From: JASGCP01 sp965263285
GTDB taxonomy: Bacteria > Bacteroidota > Bacteroidia > Chitinophagales > Chitinophagaceae
DNA length: 64,000 nucleotides
Direction of reading: 5' to 3'
NCBI GenBank assembly: GCA_965263285.1
Contig: CBDHHD010000004.1
Coordinates: forward strand, 496,001-560,000
Part shown: positions 1 through 7,647 of the stretch, piece by piece
Layout: the number at the start of each line of letters is the position of its first letter
Numbering within the stretch: the stretch's first letter is position 1
The notes under the pieces: model-generated
The model's database searches: none
Told to the model about the DNA's origin: nothing
What the model saw: only the letters and a program-made list of their open reading frames with translations
Position numbers and translations under genes: made by a program

Positions 1-143
1 ATAATAGGAATCTTATAACTTTCTGAAAAGTAGGAAGTATAATATTTATGTTGTAGTCTAAGAACCTGGCTCTTTGCACTATTTCCTATACTTAGCAATA
101 ATATAACGAGCACAATGCTAACAATTTTTTTATTTGCCACCAT
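1..143 (-). CDS. Secreted protein, N-terminal part only (runs off the left edge)
   Basis: The minus strand is open from an ATG at 143 to the window edge (47 codons). The protein begins MVANKKIVSIVLVILLLSIG and then has a small-residue stretch NSAKSQ, a classical Sec signal peptide with a positively charged start, a hydrophobic core and a likely cleavage after about residue 22-24. The mature part begins VLRLQHKYYTSYFSESYKIP. An ATG a few bases upstream is out of frame and closes at once, so 143 is the best start. It is divergent from the DUF805 operon. The mature start faintly recalls secreted DNA/RNA non-specific endonucleases, but too little is visible to assign a function. Confidence 0.6.
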   Translation of the reverse strand, partial: MVANKKIVSIVLVILLLSIGNSAKSQVLRLQHKYYTSYFSESYKIPI

Positions 144-271
144 ATTTCATAATGTTATTGAATGAGATTGGGCACTACTAAATCCTATAAGATAAATTGC
201 ATAAAGATACAAAATAAAATGCATATTTCCAAAAAATAATTTTCTTTTTTTACGGCTTTTTAAAAATTTAT

Positions 272-279
272 TATTTTTG
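272..279 (+). promoter_or_regulatory. TAnnTTTG promoter -7 box for the DUF805-vWA-PP2C-kinase operon
   Basis: TATTTTTG lies 33 nt before the chosen ATG at 313 and matches the Bacteroidota -7 consensus TAnnTTTG. An upstream TTG -33 element is not convincing. A longer reading frame starting with TTG at 277 would overlap this box, which supports the ATG at 313. Confidence 0.5.
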
Positions 280-312
280 TGTTTTTTGGCTAAACAAGTT
301 ATTATACAAATT

Positions 313-924
313 ATGTTCAAAAATCCATTTTCATTTGATGGTCGTATTAGAAGAACTGAATTTGGATTAAGTTGGATTTTTTTTGTTATAACATATGCAA
401 TAATTAAATTTGCCACAACAAACAATAAACTACCTTTTTTAATTGTAGGTTATATTCCTTTATGTTGGTTCTTATGGGCACAAGGTGCAAAGCGATGTCA
501 TGATCTTAACCATAATGGATGGTGGCAATTAATTCCTTTTTATGGCTTCTGGTTATTATTTCAAAAGGGAGTTAATGAAGCAAATCAATATGGAGAAAAT
601 CCTAATAGTACTACAAGTAGTCAAGTCAATCAAACATTCAATCCCCCAATAAACTCACAAATGGATTATCAAAGTGTGCACAACAACCAAAATATAAATT
701 ACAATTCAAATAAAAATAGCCAAAATGCAGGTGCCTACAAAAATGGCGAATTATATATCAATAATAATCAAAATAATCAAATAACACCAAGTCCGCCAAT
801 AAAATCACAAATGGGTTATCAAAATAATTATCAAGGCGGACATAACAATCCAAATGCAAATGGTAACTCGATTAAAAATAACCAAGATGCAAATGGATAC
901 GAAAATGGTGAATTATATAAATAA
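313..924 (+). CDS. DUF805 membrane protein with Asn/Gln-rich tail
   Basis: 203 residues. Residues 1-90 are a DUF805 domain: the start FKNPFSFDGRIRRTEF, two or three membrane segments (about 18-34, 41-56, 70-85) and the motif RCHDLNHNGWW before the last one. From about residue 95 the protein becomes a long low-complexity Asn/Gln tail that contains two diverged copies of one unit, each running from a PPI-SQM-YQ block to an NGELY block. The start is the ATG at 313, where DUF805 homology begins, not the TTG at 277. The next gene begins 14 nt downstream, so it is the first gene of an operon with a vWA protein, a PP2C phosphatase and a kinase-like protein. The function of DUF805 is unknown; a membrane anchor or sensor for this module is an inference. 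Confidence 0.85.
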   Translation: MFKNPFSFDGRIRRTEFGLSWIFFVITYAIIKFATTNNKLPFLIVGYIPLCWFLWAQGAKRCHDLNHNGWWQLIPFYGFWLLFQKGVNEANQYGENPNSTTSSQVNQTFNPPINSQMDYQSVHNNQNINYNSNKNSQNAGAYKNGELYINNNQNNQITPSPPIKSQMGYQNNYQGGHNNPNANGNSIKNNQDANGYENGELYK

Positions 925-938
925 AGAAAGTAAATTTT

Positions 939-1766
939 ATGTATGATTTAAACCAATTGAGAATTAGTAGTACACAACCTTGTTTAATAGTTTATTTAAT
1001 TGATCAAAGCAATTCAATGAGTGAACAATTTGGCAATGCTTCGCATAGCAAAGCTACCGAGTTGGCAAAAGTAATTAATGATGCCATTTATGATATTGGG
1101 CTCAGATGTATTAACACACATGGTAGTAACATTAAAATAAAAAATCGCTTTGAAATTGCTATAATTAGTTATGGCAAAGACACAAATCATGTTCAATCAG
1201 CTTGGGAAGGAGCACTTGCGAACAAATGGGTAGTTTCAATTGAAGAAATTTTTGATAGCCATAGTAGCTTAGGAACAGAAAATGGCAAACCTATTTGGAT
1301 AAAACCTTATGCTATAGCTAATACGCCAATGACAAAAGCATTTGAAAACACAAAACGGTTATGTAAAGATTGGATTAATTGGGGGAATCACAAAGATTGT
1401 CATCCGCCAATTGTAATAAATATTACAGATGGTCAGGTAACAGATGCAGGACATAACTTTAATGCATTAAGAAATGAAATAAATGAAATAAAACAATTAA
1501 GAACAAACTATGGAGAAGTTAATATTTTAAATATTTATATTTCTGCAAGAACAGGTAACAAATTACTTTTCCCAAATCAAATTTCAAACAATATTTCTGA
1601 CGAATTTGAGAAACTCTTATTTGAAATATCAACACCATTAAATGCAAATATGATAAATATTGCAAGGGCTAAGGGATATAATATAGAAAGCAATGCGAGA
1701 GGATATATTTATAATGGTGATGCAAAAGACTTAGTTAATTTTTTAAATATCGGAACTCCTATCTAA
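939..1766 (+). CDS. vWA-domain protein, TerY-like
   Basis: 275 residues forming essentially one von Willebrand factor A domain. The metal-ion-dependent adhesion site is complete: DQSNS at residues 22-26 (DxSxS), a Thr in NTPMT around 129-132, and the Asp of NITDGQ at 164. There is no signal peptide, so it should be cytoplasmic. Its stop overlaps the ATG of the PP2C gene by one base (TAATG), implying translational coupling. A single-domain vWA protein beside a PP2C phosphatase and a protein kinase is the arrangement described as the TerY-P triad in the Ter stress-response literature. The vWA protein probably binds or presents a substrate for the phosphatase and kinase; this is inferred from that family. 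Confidence 0.85.
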   Translation: MYDLNQLRISSTQPCLIVYLIDQSNSMSEQFGNASHSKATELAKVINDAIYDIGLRCINTHGSNIKIKNRFEIAIISYGKDTNHVQSAWEGALANKWVVSIEEIFDSHSSLGTENGKPIWIKPYAIANTPMTKAFENTKRLCKDWINWGNHKDCHPPIVINITDGQVTDAGHNFNALRNEINEIKQLRTNYGEVNILNIYISARTGNKLLFPNQISNNISDEFEKLLFEISTPLNANMINIARAKGYNIESNARGYIYNGDAKDLVNFLNIGTPI

Positions 1767-3040
1767 TGAATATTAGTATTTTACAGCTCCACAAAAGAGA
1801 ATCTATTTATTTTAATTATATACAAGATAAATTTGCTTTTAATTTACCCAATAAGTGTTTTGCTCTTTCAGATGGAACAACTCAAAGTTTTAACTCTGCG
1901 TATTGGGCTAAAATCATTACAGAGTATTTTGTTGCAAATCCAACCTTTGACAATCAACAATTGATTGATATTTTTTTTAAATGTGCAACGCAATACAAAA
2001 ACTTAGATTTTAAATTTGATTCAAATTCTGCAATTGCATCTTTGCAAAAAGAAAAAAAAGATAAAGGAAGTACTGCTACATTCATTGGTTTGCAATTTTT
2101 ACCCAATAATCAATTTAATGTTATTAGTTGTGGAGATACAAATTTATTTCTTAGTAAAAAAGAAGAAAAAGGCTATTCGCCCTACTGGCATTTCCCCTAT
2201 TCTAACATGGAAGAATTAAAAAGAAATAATTCTTTTATTAATACAGAAAAACTTCTTAAAAATGAAATCAAGAAAGAATCTTTCAAAACCCAAACCTTTT
2301 CTTATAACCATAATGATATTATTATATTAGCAACTGATGCTTTAAGTAGACTATTATTAAAACATCCTTTAATTATTTCTGAATTAATTAAAATTGAAAA
2401 TTTTGAAGAGTTTCATAAATTTTGTTTAAACTATTGGGAAGCAAAAGAAATGGAAGAAGACGATATATCTGCAATAATTATTAAAACTGAAAGTAAAAAT
2501 ACAATTCTGCAAATATTACCTCCCGAATCCTTTTCATTCCCAGAGAAAAAACCACAATTATTTACCCCAACACATTATACACAATTACAATCAAATGATA
2601 TGGATATTCAAGAAATAAAACAAAGCTTAAATAAAACTGAAGAAAGAATTCAAGAAATAAAAAATAAAATGAAAGTTCAAGAAACTCTTTTAATTATTAC
2701 AATTAGCATTGTTTTATTAAACCTACTTTGTTTTTTATATTTTCAATTATATAACAATAAAGTCGAACAAAAAAATATTAAATACAAACCAGATACAACA
2801 AATATTAACAATAAAATCGCACCAAAAAGCAAAACAGTGGCAAGTGATACCACAGCTATTCCTAATGGAAGCGATAGTAATATGAAACAAAAAAATATTA
2901 TAACTAAAATAAATAGCCCAATTAATAGTAAGGATAGTTCGGAATCAACAAAAGAAAAAACTATCAACAAAAGAAAAAGAGATACTATGAATATTGATTC
3001 TCCTAATAAAAAACAGAACAACAATGTTACCCACAATTAG
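1766..3040 (+). CDS. PP2C-family protein phosphatase with coiled coil and C-terminal membrane segment
   Basis: 424 residues. The N-terminal 240 residues are a PP2C (PPM) Ser/Thr phosphatase domain. Metal-binding landmarks are SDG at 35-37, GSTATF at 101-106, SCGD at 121-124, ATDA at 189-192 and EEDDIS at 230-235. A charged helical stretch (about 278-305) likely forms a coiled coil, followed by one membrane segment (about 308-328) and a Lys/Asn/Ser-rich tail of about 95 residues. The gene starts on the last base of the vWA stop codon, and its end overlaps the kinase gene by 17 nt. It probably reverses phosphorylation by the neighbouring kinase at the inner membrane. The catalytic Asp residues look intact. 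Confidence 0.88.
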   Translation: MNISILQLHKRESIYFNYIQDKFAFNLPNKCFALSDGTTQSFNSAYWAKIITEYFVANPTFDNQQLIDIFFKCATQYKNLDFKFDSNSAIASLQKEKKDKGSTATFIGLQFLPNNQFNVISCGDTNLFLSKKEEKGYSPYWHFPYSNMEELKRNNSFINTEKLLKNEIKKESFKTQTFSYNHNDIIILATDALSRLLLKHPLIISELIKIENFEEFHKFCLNYWEAKEMEEDDISAIIIKTESKNTILQILPPESFSFPEKKPQLFTPTHYTQLQSNDMDIQEIKQSLNKTEERIQEIKNKMKVQETLLIITISIVLLNLLCFLYFQLYNNKVEQKNIKYKPDTTNINNKIAPKSKTVASDTTAIPNGSDSNMKQKNIITKINSPINSKDSSESTKEKTINKRKRDTMNIDSPNKKQNNNVTHN

Positions 3041-5300
3041 TGAATACAACCAGACAATAGCGAATAAAGGGAGTGGAGCTTTTAAAACTTTAAGCACACT
3101 ATATAGTATAGATTTTATTCCTTCACAAACATTTCCAGTTAAATTGTATGTATTTGGTTCTGGTTCTTTTGCAGTCGTATTTAAAGCAGAACAAAACAGA
3201 AAGTATTTTGCTATTCGTTGTTTTATAACAGTTGATAAAGAAAAAATGGATCGTTGCAAAATGATTTGTGATTATCTAAAAAACATTAGTGCTGTTTGGA
3301 AAGTAGATAGTAATTTTTTAGATAATGAAATAGATATTAATGGGAAATTGTTCCCCGTTATAAAAATGGAATGGATTGACGGGGAGAAAATTAATGATTT
3401 TGTTTCAAAAAATATCAATAATGATAGTATTTTATGTAGACTTCAAGAAAAATTAGTAGCAACAAATAATAGTTTAGAAAGCAATAAAATAGGACATGGA
3501 GATCTACAATGTGATAATCTTATTATTCAAAGCACCTCAAATGATTTCGAAATAAAACTTATTGATTATGATAGTATGTTTATTCCAACTTTAAATGGTA
3601 AAAAAAGTATTGGATTGGGGACGAGTGACTTCCAACACCCGAATAGAAACACTAATGATTTTAATTGTACTATTGATAGATTTTCTTTTTGGGTTATGCT
3701 TACTGCATTAGAAGCATTAAAGTTTGACAAATCACTTTGGAAAGAAACTATGCAAGGTGGCTTTAACACACTAGACAATTTCTTGTTTACAGCAAATGAC
3801 TTTAAAAATTATAATCAGTCAAAAATTTTTAATAAATTATCTCAAATCAACTCTCCTGAACTTAATTTTTATATTGAGAAATTAAAACAATTTTGTACTA
3901 ATAAAATAAGCGAAATAGATGTGCCTATATTATATGCTCAAAAAAACAATAATGATATAAACATTGCAAATAATATTAATCCATCAACTACAACAACTTC
4001 ACTATTATCCAATCAAGATTTTAAAGACATTTTTAATAAAGGAATAGCAAAATATAAAATAGGAGACTATAAGAGTGCTATAGAACATTATAATATCACA
4101 CTATTTTTAAATCCTAGTTTTGCAGAAGCTTATAATTTTAGAGGAAATGCAAAACTAATGTTACACGACTATCAAGGAGCTATTGCAGATTACACAAAAG
4201 CTGTTGAAATAAACCCTCATTTCGCAGAAGCTTATATCAATAAAGAAAATGCAGAAAAAATATTAAACAACCATCAAGGAACTATAAAAGATAATAACAC
4301 ACCAATAAATTCGAATTCAGTGCTTGAGAAAGAGACAAAAACAAAAAAACAGCAAAAGAAAAAAGACAAAAGCTACTTTTTGTATGCTATGGTTGCTATT
4401 CCTATTTTAACTATTATTATTCTCATTATTTATTTTCTTATTCTAAATAATACAATTGCTGACACTAATAAATATAACACAAATAGTAGCGTTAACAATA
4501 CTACTATTCAAAATAATACAGTTGCCAACTCTAATAATAATTCAAATACTGCTAATAACAATAGTCCAGATAGTAGTACTAACAATAATATTATTACAGA
4601 TAGTAGTCAGAACAAAAATAGTACAGATAGTAGTGCTAACAGTAATATTATTGTAGATAGTACCTTATTAGCTATAAGCTCAACAACACAAGATTATCTT
4701 AACAATGGGAATAAAAAAATGGATGTACAAGATTATAATGGCGCGATAGCAGACTTTACAAAAGCCATAGCATTAAATCCTAATGACACGGAGGCTTATT
4801 ATTTTAGAGGTAATGCTAAAAATTATATAGAAGACTATTATGGAGCTATAGAAGACTTTACAAAAGCCATACAATTAGATTCTAATTTCGTAGATGCTTA
4901 TATGAACAGAGGTTTGGCAGAAAAAGATCTACAATATTATAATAGCGCCATTACAGACTTTACAAAAGCCATACAATTAGATCCTAATAACGAAAACTCC
5001 TATTTTAACAGAGGAATTGCAAAATATAATTTACAAGACTATTATGGTGCATTTGTAGACTATACCCAAGCAATAGAACTAAATCCTAATTACACACAAG
5101 CTTATAATAATAGAGGACATGTAAAATATGTATTACAAAACTATAAAGGTGCTATTGAAGACTATAATAAGGCAATAGAATTAAATCCTAATTACTCACA
5201 AGCTTATTTTAATAGAGGACTTGCAAAAAAAAACTTGGGAGATATAGACGGCTATAATAGCGACATGCAACAATATTATCGTAATTTAGGAGGCAAATAA
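3024..5300 (+). CDS. Protein kinase-like membrane protein with TPR repeats
   Basis: 758 residues from the ATG at 3024; a further in-frame start at 2994 would lie deeper in the PP2C gene and before the conserved region. Residues 40-300 are a kinase-like fold: glycine-rich GSGSF at 45-49, HGDLQCDN at 158-165 (catalytic loop) and DYD at 181-183 in place of DFG. The VAIK position reads AIR (Arg65), so the usual ATP-anchoring Lys is replaced; this whole bacterial family next to vWA/PP2C genes may be divergent rather than dead. Two TPR units follow at about 332-412, then a Lys-rich stretch, one membrane segment (about 452-475), an Asn/Ser/Thr linker of about 85 residues and five or six more TPRs to the end. 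The C-terminal TPRs would lie on the other side of the membrane from the kinase, so it may carry a signal across it. Confidence 0.85.
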   Translation: MLPTISEYNQTIANKGSGAFKTLSTLYSIDFIPSQTFPVKLYVFGSGSFAVVFKAEQNRKYFAIRCFITVDKEKMDRCKMICDYLKNISAVWKVDSNFLDNEIDINGKLFPVIKMEWIDGEKINDFVSKNINNDSILCRLQEKLVATNNSLESNKIGHGDLQCDNLIIQSTSNDFEIKLIDYDSMFIPTLNGKKSIGLGTSDFQHPNRNTNDFNCTIDRFSFWVMLTALEALKFDKSLWKETMQGGFNTLDNFLFTANDFKNYNQSKIFNKLSQINSPELNFYIEKLKQFCTNKISEIDVPILYAQKNNNDINIANNINPSTTTTSLLSNQDFKDIFNKGIAKYKIGDYKSAIEHYNITLFLNPSFAEAYNFRGNAKLMLHDYQGAIADYTKAVEINPHFAEAYINKENAEKILNNHQGTIKDNNTPINSNSVLEKETKTKKQQKKKDKSYFLYAMVAIPILTIIILIIYFLILNNTIADTNKYNTNSSVNNTTIQNNTVANSNNNSNTANNNSPDSSTNNNIITDSSQNKNSTDSSANSNIIVDSTLLAISSTTQDYLNNGNKKMDVQDYNGAIADFTKAIALNPNDTEAYYFRGNAKNYIEDYYGAIEDFTKAIQLDSNFVDAYMNRGLAEKDLQYYNSAITDFTKAIQLDPNNENSYFNRGIAKYNLQDYYGAFVDYTQAIELNPNYTQAYNNRGHVKYVLQNYKGAIEDYNKAIELNPNYSQAYFNRGLAKKNLGDIDGYNSDMQQYYRNLGGK

Positions 5301-5429
5301 GAAGTTATTTAACGCTAGTACCACACACAATTATTTAGGTGTATAACAAGAGGAACTAAAAGATATTTATGATAATTTGTAAAATTCCCCCGGCATCTCA
5401 AAAAAAATTAGCTATTATACCAAATTTTT

Positions 5430-5810
5430 GGTATAACGACTAATTTAGTGAGCAGGTATTAAAATACACCTTTTTTTTGTAATTACTCAGGTATAGGTTA
5501 ATCATTTATTTTTTATATCCTTTTCTTTCTTTTGTCTTGATACAAAAGAAAGAAACAAAGAAAAAATAAAGCCTGCAGATAAAGAGCTACAAAACTACGG
5601 CTCGCTATGCTAGCGAGAATGAAGGGGAGAGCTGGTCGCTTCGCTCACCTCGTTTTGTAACGCTCTTTATCTGAGGGCAATCCTCATCAGACATTTCCTA
5701 TTATTTCCATGTTTATATTTATTTAATAATCCATGCTTCCAGCACCTCAAAAAAAGATGTAGCCAAAATATATTATTTTTGCGATTGCTCACTAAAAAAA
5801 TCGTTATACC
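5430..5810 (+). mobile_element. MITE-like element, GGTATAAC-type ends
   Basis: 381 bp bounded by inverted repeats: left GGTATAACGACTAATTTAGT, right the near-complement ending CACTAAAAAAATCGTTATACC. The interior has the shared family body: an 11-bp-stem hairpin around 5530, the GCCTGCAGATAAAGAGC arm, the complementary GCTCTTTATCTGAGG arm, and the terminal motif CCTCAAAAAAAGATGTAGCC at 5745-5764. The central hairpin of the longest copies is missing. No clean target duplication is visible; another half-end (TATACC) lies just left of it, separated by 8 bp, suggesting an earlier insertion. Confidence 0.75.
5774..5781 (+). promoter_or_regulatory. Outward TAnnTTTG promoter box in the right end of the element
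   Basis: TATTTTTG lies inside the right end of the 5430-5810 element and points out of it toward the TPR pseudogene whose ATG is at 5847. The same arrangement recurs in the other element right ends. Confidence 0.45.
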
Positions 5811-5846
5811 TAAAAATGTTGCACTTAAACCTTGAATTCAGCTTTT

Positions 5847-6600
5847 ATGAAAAAATCATTATTTAGTTTTTTTTACAACAAGCAAAACAGCAGAAGAATA
5901 TTATGATAGAGGACTTACAAAAGCTAATTTACAAGACTATCAGGGAGCTATTGCAGACTATAATAAAGCAATAGAATTAAATCCTAATTTAGCACAAGCT
6001 TATTATAATAAAGGAAATACAAAAGCTAATTTACAAGACTATCAGGGAGCTATTGAAGACTATAATAAGGCAATAGAATTAAATCCTAATTACTCACAAG
6101 CTTATTTTAATAGAGGACTTGCAAAAAAAAATTTACAAGACTATCGGGGAGCTATTGCAGACTATAATAAGGCAATAGAATTAAATCCTAATTTAGCAAA
6201 AGCTTATTATAATAGAGGAAATGCAAAAAAAAATTACAAGACTATCAGGGAGCTATTGCAGACTATAATAAGGCAATAGAATTAAATCCTAATTTAGCAC
6301 AAGCTTATAATAATAGAGGAAATGTAAAAAAAAATTACAAGACTATCAGGGAGCTATTGCAGACTATAATAAAGCAATAGAATTAAATCCTAATGACGCA
6401 CAAGCTTATTATAATAAAGGAAATACAAAAGCTAATTTACAAGACTATCAGGGAGCTATTGCAGACTATAATAAGGCAATAAAATTGCACAAGCTTATTT
6501 TAATAGAGGAAATGCAAAATATAAATTACAAGACTATCAGGTTGCTATTGCAGACTTTACTAAGGCAATAGAATTAAATCCTAATTTAGCACAAGCTTAG
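5847..6600 (+). pseudogene. Frameshifted TPR-repeat gene built from near-identical 102-bp units
   Basis: An ATG at 5847 opens MKKSLFSFF, which looks like the start of a signal peptide, but an eight-T run at about 5868 throws it out of frame. From 5881 the other frame encodes about seven TPR units (pattern AYYNRGNAKKNLQDYQGAIA and DYNKAIELNP), nearly identical as DNA. Two units carry the same one-base loss (TTT to TT) after a nine-A run, near 6232 and 6334. A third change near 6486 deletes 13 bp. The three add up to 15 bp, so the last unit returns to the original frame before the TAG at 6598. The units most resemble the C-terminal TPRs of the kinase-like gene just upstream, so it is probably a paralogue or a broken copy. 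Confidence 0.75.
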
Positions 6601-6626
6601 GGAGTATAAAAAAGATTGTGTAAATA

Positions 6627-6696
6627 GAAATTGCTATTTTTGGGGAACGAAGGGAGGGCGGAGCCCTACCAAAGTGAATCCAAAAATAGCAATTTC
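6627..6696. repeat. 17-bp perfect inverted repeat (hairpin) before the transposase fragment
   Basis: GAAATTGCTATTTTTGG at 6627-6643 is the exact complement of 6680-6696. The 36-nt loop has its own small stem (AGGGC/GCCCT). It lies directly upstream of the IS256-type transposase start, after a sequence GATTGTGTAAATA that resembles IS256-family ends. It is either the left end of that insertion sequence or a strong hairpin that shields the transposase from outside transcription. Confidence 0.6.
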
Positions 6697-6739
6697 ATTA
6701 TTTTTTTCCCTATTTTATTTACTTAAAAATTTACATATT

Positions 6740-7150
6740 ATGCGAACAGAAAACAACAGCACAGAATCATCGAAAATTTCAAATGATTTCTTTAAAGATT
6801 GCAAAACATTATCAGATTTTGATAAGTTATTTGCTAACTTATTTAAACAAGGAGTTGAAGCTCTTTTACAGGGCGAACTAGATTACCATCTAGGATATAA
6901 TAAAAATAAAAAACGACAAATAGAACAAAAAAATAGTCGTAATGGTTATTATGACAAAACGGTTAAAACAGAAAATTTAGGCAATATACTTTTATCTATT
7001 CCCAGAGATAGAAATGCATCTTTTGAACCTCAAATTATTCCAAAAGGGCAACGCATGTCTAACCGTATTGAAGATCTTGTAGTATCCATGTATGGCAAGG
7101 GACTTACAACAAGTGATATTAGCGAGTTAATAAAAGATTCGGGAGTATAA
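6740..7150 (+). pseudogene. IS256-family (Mutator-type) transposase, N-terminal fragment
   Basis: 136 residues from the ATG at 6740; family members are about 390-410 residues, so roughly two thirds are missing, including most of the DDE catalytic region. Recognisable parts are EALLQGELDYHLGY, NSRNGYYDKTVKT, the IPRDRNASFEPQII block, and SMYGKGLTTSDISELIKD near the end. After that the frame ends abruptly in SGV and a stop, within a sequence (7141-7169) that repeats one found just upstream of the element (6601-6629). It is a decayed, inactive insertion sequence. Confidence 0.85.
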
Positions 7151-7214
7151 ATAAGATTGTATAAATAGATGTCATGCTTCACAAAGCTCTTAGTACCTCA
7201 AAAAAGGATGTAGC

Positions 7215-7535
7215 CTAATAACACTTACTTTTACTTGTTAAATCAAATGGTTTTCTAATCAAACTCTTTATTTCATCAAATGACAAAGTATGATCAATAT
7301 ACTCTATAGAACTATATTGATTATCAAATGAAGCCAATGAAATTTTACCTTGTTCTTTTGAAACAAATAGTCGACAATATAAAAAATCCCTCTCTATTCT
7401 TTTTCATGCTAATGACAATCTTTCTATATCTAAATAGACATGAATTTCTTGTAAAAAAAATAAATTATATCCTAATGGATCTAATTTCCACTCATAAAAA
7501 AAACTCTTGATAAGGTGATAGAGGAAGGTTATTCT
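7215..7535 (-). pseudogene. Relic of an unknown protein-coding gene
   Basis: On the minus strand 107 codons are open except for one in-frame TGA about a third of the way along. The reading has protein-like composition: FFYEWKLDPLGYNLFFLQEI before the stop, and RDFLYCRLFVSKEQGKISLA followed by SFDNQYSSIEYIDHTLSFDE after it, ending in SKSKCY. There is no start codon at the beginning and the reading opens after a stop, so it is likely the tail of a broken gene. I do not recognise the family. The solo terminal motif of the repeat family (7191-7214) abuts its end. Confidence 0.3.
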
Positions 7536-7647
7536 CTAAATCAAGATGCATACATAAATTTTAACACACAGTTAATATAAATTTTTCAATAATTTTTGCA
7601 ACCGTCCATTCAATAAGTTGTTATCCCCCAAAAGGTATAACCAAATT

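Larger units (their letters stand above)
6601..7169 (+). repeat. 29-bp imperfect direct repeat flanking the transposase fragment
   Basis: The sequence GGGAGTATAAAAAAGATTGT and the bases after it (6600-6628) recur at 7141-7169 with two or three mismatches, in the same orientation. The left copy abuts the end of the TPR pseudogene and the right copy forms the abrupt end of the transposase fragment. It may mark a recombination or tandem-insertion event that truncated the insertion sequence. Confidence 0.5.

Noticed and set aside
147..425. Minus-strand reading frame across the DUF805 start
   Set aside because: It overlaps the DUF805 start and promoter, has no homology that I recognise and competes with a better supported gene on each side.
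2743..3036. Minus-strand hydrophobic frame inside the PP2C gene
   Set aside because: Antisense of the Asn/Lys-rich PP2C tail; AT-rich reversed codons produce an artificial hydrophobic run.
4456..4656. Hydrophobic frame inside the kinase/TPR gene
   Set aside because: Out-of-frame reading of the Asn/Ser/Thr linker of the real gene.
5530..5560. 11-bp-stem hairpin (around TCTTGATA) in each element as a terminator or phage attachment site
   Set aside because: The stem is followed by A-rich rather than T-rich sequence on the reading strand and is always part of the larger element, so a terminator is not supported.
5847..6600. CRISPR array
   Set aside because: The regular 102-bp spacing comes from a coding TPR repeat with no unique spacers.
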